From Gemmatimonadota bacterium (GTDB lineage: Bacteria; Gemmatimonadota; Gemmatimonadetes; Gemmatimonadales; GWC2-71-9), in the NCBI GenBank assembly GCA_003220855.1, contig QHTP01000090.1, positions 1 through 9,190 on the forward strand: DNA of 9,190 bases, read 5' to 3'. Position numbers and translations under genes: made by a program. Positions 6,540 to 9,190 of this stretch are shown here, piece after piece. The notes below the pieces were generated by a model. That model saw only the letters and a list, made by a program, of their open reading frames with translations. It ran no database searches and was not told where the DNA came from. The stretch's first letter is position 1. Each line of letters starts with the position of its first letter.

Positions 6540-7376
6540 CTACGGCTTCTTGATCAGGGTGCGAACGCGCATCGCGTCCTGCTTGCTGAGCACGTCCACC
6601 TTGTGCAGCGCCGTGTACGCGGGCACTTCCCGGCCGGCGATCTTTGCGTTCGGTGAGCCGGTGGTCGAGTCCTTGTGGAGCAGAAATGTGCCTTCCTGCC
6701 CGGCGCTGAACCGGGGCGCGCCGACCCAGGCGACGTCGCGCGAGCCGGGGAAGCGCACCACGACCTGCTCCCCGGCCTGAGCGCCCTTGATGCCGTCCTG
6801 GACCTGAATGATCGCCTCCTGCCACTGCGGGTCGTGCTCGGTGATCCGTTTGGGACGCGTCGGCGCGGCCGTGAGCTCGGCCGGACGCACCTGCTGCACC
6901 CGGCCCGCCACCACCATGGCCGCCCGCTGGATGTGCGCCTTCAGATCCGCGTCGTTCACCTCGAGCCGTGCCCTCGCCACTGCTGCCTGCTGGTCCGCCA
7001 CCACGACCGGCGATCGCCCCGGCTCGTGGCCGACCTCGCGCACCGCCACGCCGCGACCGAAAATCCAGCCGGTCGTGTAAAACGTCGCCTGGATCCCCGG
7101 TTTCAGCGAGCCCGGCTGGACGGTTTCGACGGTGACGGAATCGCCCGGCGCCAGCGCGACCGCGGCCGGCTTCTCCAACACGTTGTCGATCCGGACCACG
7201 ACCGTTCGGGGCGAGGCAGGGACCTCGGGAGCTGCCACCGCGCCGACCTGCGTGACGGTTCCGATGAAGATGATGTCGGACTGCTTCACGAGCGTCGCCC
7301 GGCTCATCTGGGCGACCGCCCCGGCTCCCGGCAGCGCGAGCGCGACCGCGAGGAGCATCGCCGACCGAGTGTGCAT
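6540..7376 (-). CDS. secreted hypothetical protein with two similar domains
   Basis: 278 residues from ATG 7376. The frame stays open upstream to 7847, but that part overlaps the lipoprotein gene. ATG 7376 has GAGG (7382-7385) at a suitable distance and opens a clear signal peptide (MHTRSAMLLAVALALPGAGAVAQ, cleaved near residue 22). The mature protein appears to hold two diverged copies of one domain. In copy 1, SDIIFIGTVTQVG (33-45) leads to VVVRIDNVLEKP (59-70), GDSVTVE (78-84) and GIQATFY (94-100). In copy 2, AAMVVAGRVQQVR (152-164) leads to AIIQVQDGIKG (188-198), GEQVVVRF (202-209) and GQEGTFLLHK (226-235). The pattern recalls small beta-barrel (OB/TIMP-like) domains, which is speculation. 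No enzyme motif is visible. It follows the BNR lipoprotein gene by 26 nt and is very likely in the same operon. Confidence 0.75.
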   Translation of the reverse strand: MHTRSAMLLAVALALPGAGAVAQMSRATLVKQSDIIFIGTVTQVGAVAAPEVPASPRTVVVRIDNVLEKPAAVALAPGDSVTVETVQPGSLKPGIQATFYTTGWIFGRGVAVREVGHEPGRSPVVVADQQAAVARARLEVNDADLKAHIQRAAMVVAGRVQQVRPAELTAAPTRPKRITEHDPQWQEAIIQVQDGIKGAQAGEQVVVRFPGSRDVAWVGAPRFSAGQEGTFLLHKDSTTGSPNAKIAGREVPAYTALHKVDVLSKQDAMRVRTLIKKP

Positions 7377-7402
7377 GAGACCCTCACTGCGACCGTCTGT
7401 CG

Positions 7403-8719
7403 TCACGGCAGAACAGGGACGCTGAAAAAGAATGGATCGATCGAAACGGCCACCGCGGCCCCCCCGCCCGCACCCGAGCCGTCGAGCAGCCGGTGCGTCG
7501 CGAAGTCCACCCGTCGTTGATACACCACGCCCTGCGGGAAGTTGGTGGAATCGGGCGTGTTGTTCGCGGAGAATATGCCGAGGAATACCGGCCCGCGGGA
7601 GAGCAAGCCGTTGTAGTCGCCGAGGTACGGCAAGAACTGAAAGGCCGGCGTCGTGGCCGGCACGGTGGCGAGCACGACGTCCTGGTGCGTCGCGAAGCCG
7701 TCCCGCGACTGCTCCAATTGTGTGACCCACCGGCTCGCGTCCGCGGCGCCGGTCAGCTGCTGATACAAGAGGCCCACCGTGCCGTTGGCGGCAACCGCCA
7801 GGCTCGCGTCCGTCGCGTTGGTCACGGTGCGGAGGTCGCCCGTCCACGTAGCGCCGCGGTCGCCCGAGCGGCGCACGTGCACCGTGTAGATGTCGCCGTT
7901 TCCCACGCGGTCCGCCCAGGCCAGGTACACGGTGTCGCTGTGCCGCGGGTTCACGGCGAGTGACAGGGTCGAGCCGATGCGCTCCTGTCCCAGCGTCGGG
8001 GCGTTGGACCAGGGGATGGTCACGTGGGTCGCGACGAGACGGCCCGGGAGATGGTCCGACGGATCCACCAGGTCCTTGAAGGAGGTCGCCCCGGTCGCGC
8101 CATGGTCGTCGCGCACCACGACTACGTCGCTCGCCACGACCATGGCGCGACCGTCCACGGTGGCGGTGCGCCCGTCCGGGGCGTCGAAATCGTTGAGTCC
8201 CACGTACACGTGATCGGCGCTCGCGACTTGGGCGGTGCGGACGAACGGCTGGTCGATGTCGGCGCGCGACGCCTGCAGCGTCATCGTCGCGGGCGAGAGG
8301 AAGTCGTTGGTCTTGAGCTCGTTCAAGGGGACGCCGGGCACCTTCAGGATCCCCGCGTACAGCACGGGCGGGCCCCCCCCCACCGCATGGGTGATGTCGG
8401 CCGTCAGCCCCTCGCTCGGGAGCGTGTTGCGGAGCGTCCAGGAGTCGCCCCCATCGTTGGTGACGAAGATGGGCGCCGTCGCGCTGGTGGACCCGCCGGG
8501 ATTGGGCGTGAAGGCGGAGGCCGCCATGAGCTTGGGATTCGAGTCATACAGGGCCAGAAACGGCTCGGCGTCCTGCCACGTTTCCCCGCTCAGCGAGGCG
8601 GGGATCAGGTCCACGACTCGTACGCTCGGCAGCTTGGACGGTGGCTGTGACACCTGCCGGTCCGGTTCGTTACAGGCCACCAACGGGGCCAGTGCGACGG
8701 CGATCACGCGAGCACGCAT
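7403..8719 (-). CDS. BNR/sialidase-fold lipoprotein
   Basis: 438 residues from ATG 8719. The N-terminus MRARVIAVALAPLVAC is a short lipoprotein signal with lipobox L-V-A-C and lipidated Cys16, so the protein should be membrane-anchored in the periplasm or on the surface. Asp-box (BNR) repeats are seen at TNDGGDSW (87-94) and RSGDRGATW (284-292), with a weak third at SRDGFATH (338-345). FLPYLGDYNGL (362-372) is another piece often seen in BNR propellers. I therefore expect a sialidase-like beta-propeller. The Arg triad and nucleophile Tyr of true sialidases cannot be assigned, so enzymatic activity is not claimed; many such proteins are non-catalytic. It is the first gene of the minus-strand cluster. 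A nine-G run (8373-8381) and a perfect inverted repeat (8092-8153) lie inside the coding sequence without breaking the frame. Confidence 0.8.
   Translation of the reverse strand: MRARVIAVALAPLVACNEPDRQVSQPPSKLPSVRVVDLIPASLSGETWQDAEPFLALYDSNPKLMAASAFTPNPGGSTSATAPIFVTNDGGDSWTLRNTLPSEGLTADITHAVGGGPPVLYAGILKVPGVPLNELKTNDFLSPATMTLQASRADIDQPFVRTAQVASADHVYVGLNDFDAPDGRTATVDGRAMVVASDVVVVRDDHGATGATSFKDLVDPSDHLPGRLVATHVTIPWSNAPTLGQERIGSTLSLAVNPRHSDTVYLAWADRVGNGDIYTVHVRRSGDRGATWTGDLRTVTNATDASLAVAANGTVGLLYQQLTGAADASRWVTQLEQSRDGFATHQDVVLATVPATTPAFQFLPYLGDYNGLLSRGPVFLGIFSANNTPDSTNFPQGVVYQRRVDFATHRLLDGSGAGGGAAVAVSIDPFFFSVPVLP
8092..8153. repeat. perfect 18-bp inverted repeat within the BNR lipoprotein gene
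   Basis: Positions 8092-8109 are the exact reverse complement of 8136-8153; each arm contains CCATGG. After one mismatch, the pairing continues for three more base pairs (8111-8113 with 8132-8134), leaving an inner loop of about 18 nt. In the lipoprotein frame the arms encode GRAMVV and DDHGATG. A stem this long and perfect is unusual inside a coding sequence. Confidence 0.85.
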
Positions 8720-8808
8720 GGACCTATAAAATGTGGCCGTCGTCGCCAGTTTCGCTACACCGCAAGCTAAATTCCAGCCGCCCGGCGCCTAGCGCGCTCT
8801 GACCTGTT

Positions 8809-8979
8809 CTACAGAACGGCACTCAATGGGAAGGCAAAGCCCGGCACCACGTCCTCGCCGTCCAGCGCCTGCTCCGCAGTCATGATCTGCTCGCTCCCGT
8901 CGTGGCGGTAGATGCGGGCGAGGCGACGCTCCGGATCGACGATCCAGACCAGCCGGGTGCGCGCCGGTGCCCTGAGACC
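8809..8979 (-). pseudogene. Uma2 family nuclease, C-terminal remnant
   Basis: Only the last 56 codons remain, from just after an in-frame TAA (8980-8982) to TAG 8809-8811. The stretch TRLVWIVDPERRLARIYR, followed by HDGSE, then LDGEDVVPGFAFPLSAVL, matches the end of Uma2 (DUF820, PF05685) proteins: the VWxVDP strand, a variable turn and the DGEDVLPGF tail. About two thirds of the usual protein, including the PD-(D/E)xK catalytic residues, is absent. No suitable start codon precedes the conserved part. Upstream DNA is occupied by the oppositely oriented regulator gene. This is a decayed fragment, presumably inactive. Confidence 0.7.
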
Positions 8980-8990
8980 TTAGGCGTCGT

Positions 8991-9019
8991 TTGACTTTCG
9001 GGGCGGCTGCCCGGAAGTT
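8991..9019 (+). promoter_or_regulatory. possible promoter of the BTAD/SARP-like regulator
   Basis: TTGACT (8991-8996), 5 of 6 to the -35 consensus, lies 40 nt ahead of ATG 9036. At a 17-nt spacing the next hexamer is AAGTTC (9014-9019), a poor standard -10 but similar to the CGTTC-ending word found at a comparable place ahead of the barrel gene. Low certainty. Confidence 0.3.
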
Positions 9020-9035
9020 CTCACTCCACTGGCCC

Positions 9036-9190
9036 ATGTCCATCCTCTGCGAGACGCTCGGCCCGCCCGTGGTTCGGCTGGAGGACGGAAGCGTGCCCGC
9101 CAGCCTGCAATGGCACAAGAATCTCGCCCTGCTCGTCTACCTCGCCCGGTCGCCGAAGCGCTCGCGGGCCCGCGACCACCTGATCGGGCT
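9036..9190 (+). CDS. BTAD/SARP-like transcriptional regulator, 3' partial
   Basis: The frame is open from ATG 9036 to the window edge (51 full codons). The N-terminus reads MSILCETLGPPVVRLEDG, then HKNLALLVYLARSPKRSRAR and DHLIGL. This fits the start of SARP/BTAD-type activators: a short beta hairpin (LGxPxVRLxDG), then the first winged-helix segment in the style of RKxLALLAYLA, then SRxxLxxLLW. Such proteins are DNA-binding regulators, in this kind of organism often long and fused to TPR or other sensor domains; the rest lies outside the window. No clear ribosome binding site precedes the ATG. Confidence 0.6.
   Translation, partial: MSILCETLGPPVVRLEDGSVPASLQWHKNLALLVYLARSPKRSRARDHLIG

Noticed and set aside
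7377..7847. N-terminal extension of the 278-residue secreted protein to 435 residues
   Set aside because: The extension overlaps the lipoprotein gene, has no domain character, and would bury an obvious signal peptide and ribosome binding site at 7376.
8789..9118. 109-residue minus-strand frame at the right edge
   Set aside because: It is out of frame with the Uma2 remnant it covers and antisense to the regulator start; its composition is shadow-like.

Overview
The window is GC-rich (by eye about two thirds G+C) Gram-negative chromosomal DNA. The mix of genes (Spy-like periplasmic protein, DUF2339 membrane protein, group II PLP decarboxylase, outer-membrane barrel, BNR-repeat lipoprotein, Uma2 fragment, BTAD/SARP-like regulator) and the codon usage fit a Gemmatimonadota genome or a related soil lineage. 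That assignment is an inference: there is no rRNA or marker gene here to prove it.

Layout, left to right. Positions 2-439 (+) hold the 3' part of a secreted Spy/CpxP-like protein. Positions 440-713 carry no protein gene, but do carry a foldable stretch (about 490-566) ending in a clear intrinsic terminator (567-604), a candidate small RNA or leader ahead of a large DUF2339 membrane protein (714-2624, +). That gene runs tail to tail into a secreted M23 metallopeptidase (2635-3765, -). A PLP-dependent decarboxylase-like enzyme (3848-5206, -) lies upstream of the peptidase on the same strand. Divergent from the decarboxylase, and almost touching its start, is a cupin gene (5279-5578, +) that appears to have lost its 5' end. 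Then comes a small outer-membrane beta-barrel gene with a good ribosome binding site (5675-6247, +).

A palindromic REP-like element (6260-6297) separates the barrel gene from a minus-strand cluster. In transcription order the cluster is a BNR/sialidase-fold lipoprotein (8719-7403), a secreted protein with two similar halves (7376-6540) and a small hydrophobic ORF (6509-6285). The right edge holds the C-terminal remnant of a Uma2-family nuclease (8979-8809, -) and the start of a BTAD/SARP-like transcriptional regulator (9036 to the edge, +).

Most proteins here are exported or membrane-bound, so this looks like an envelope-oriented but otherwise ordinary region with several scars: a truncated cupin, a Uma2 fragment and a REP-like insertion. 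I see no CRISPR, transposase, integrase, defence island or biosynthetic cluster. The best leads are the structured RNA candidate, a perfect 18-bp inverted repeat inside the lipoprotein gene, and the uncharacterised lipoprotein/duplicated-domain/small-membrane-protein cluster. None of these amounts to a demonstrated new system.
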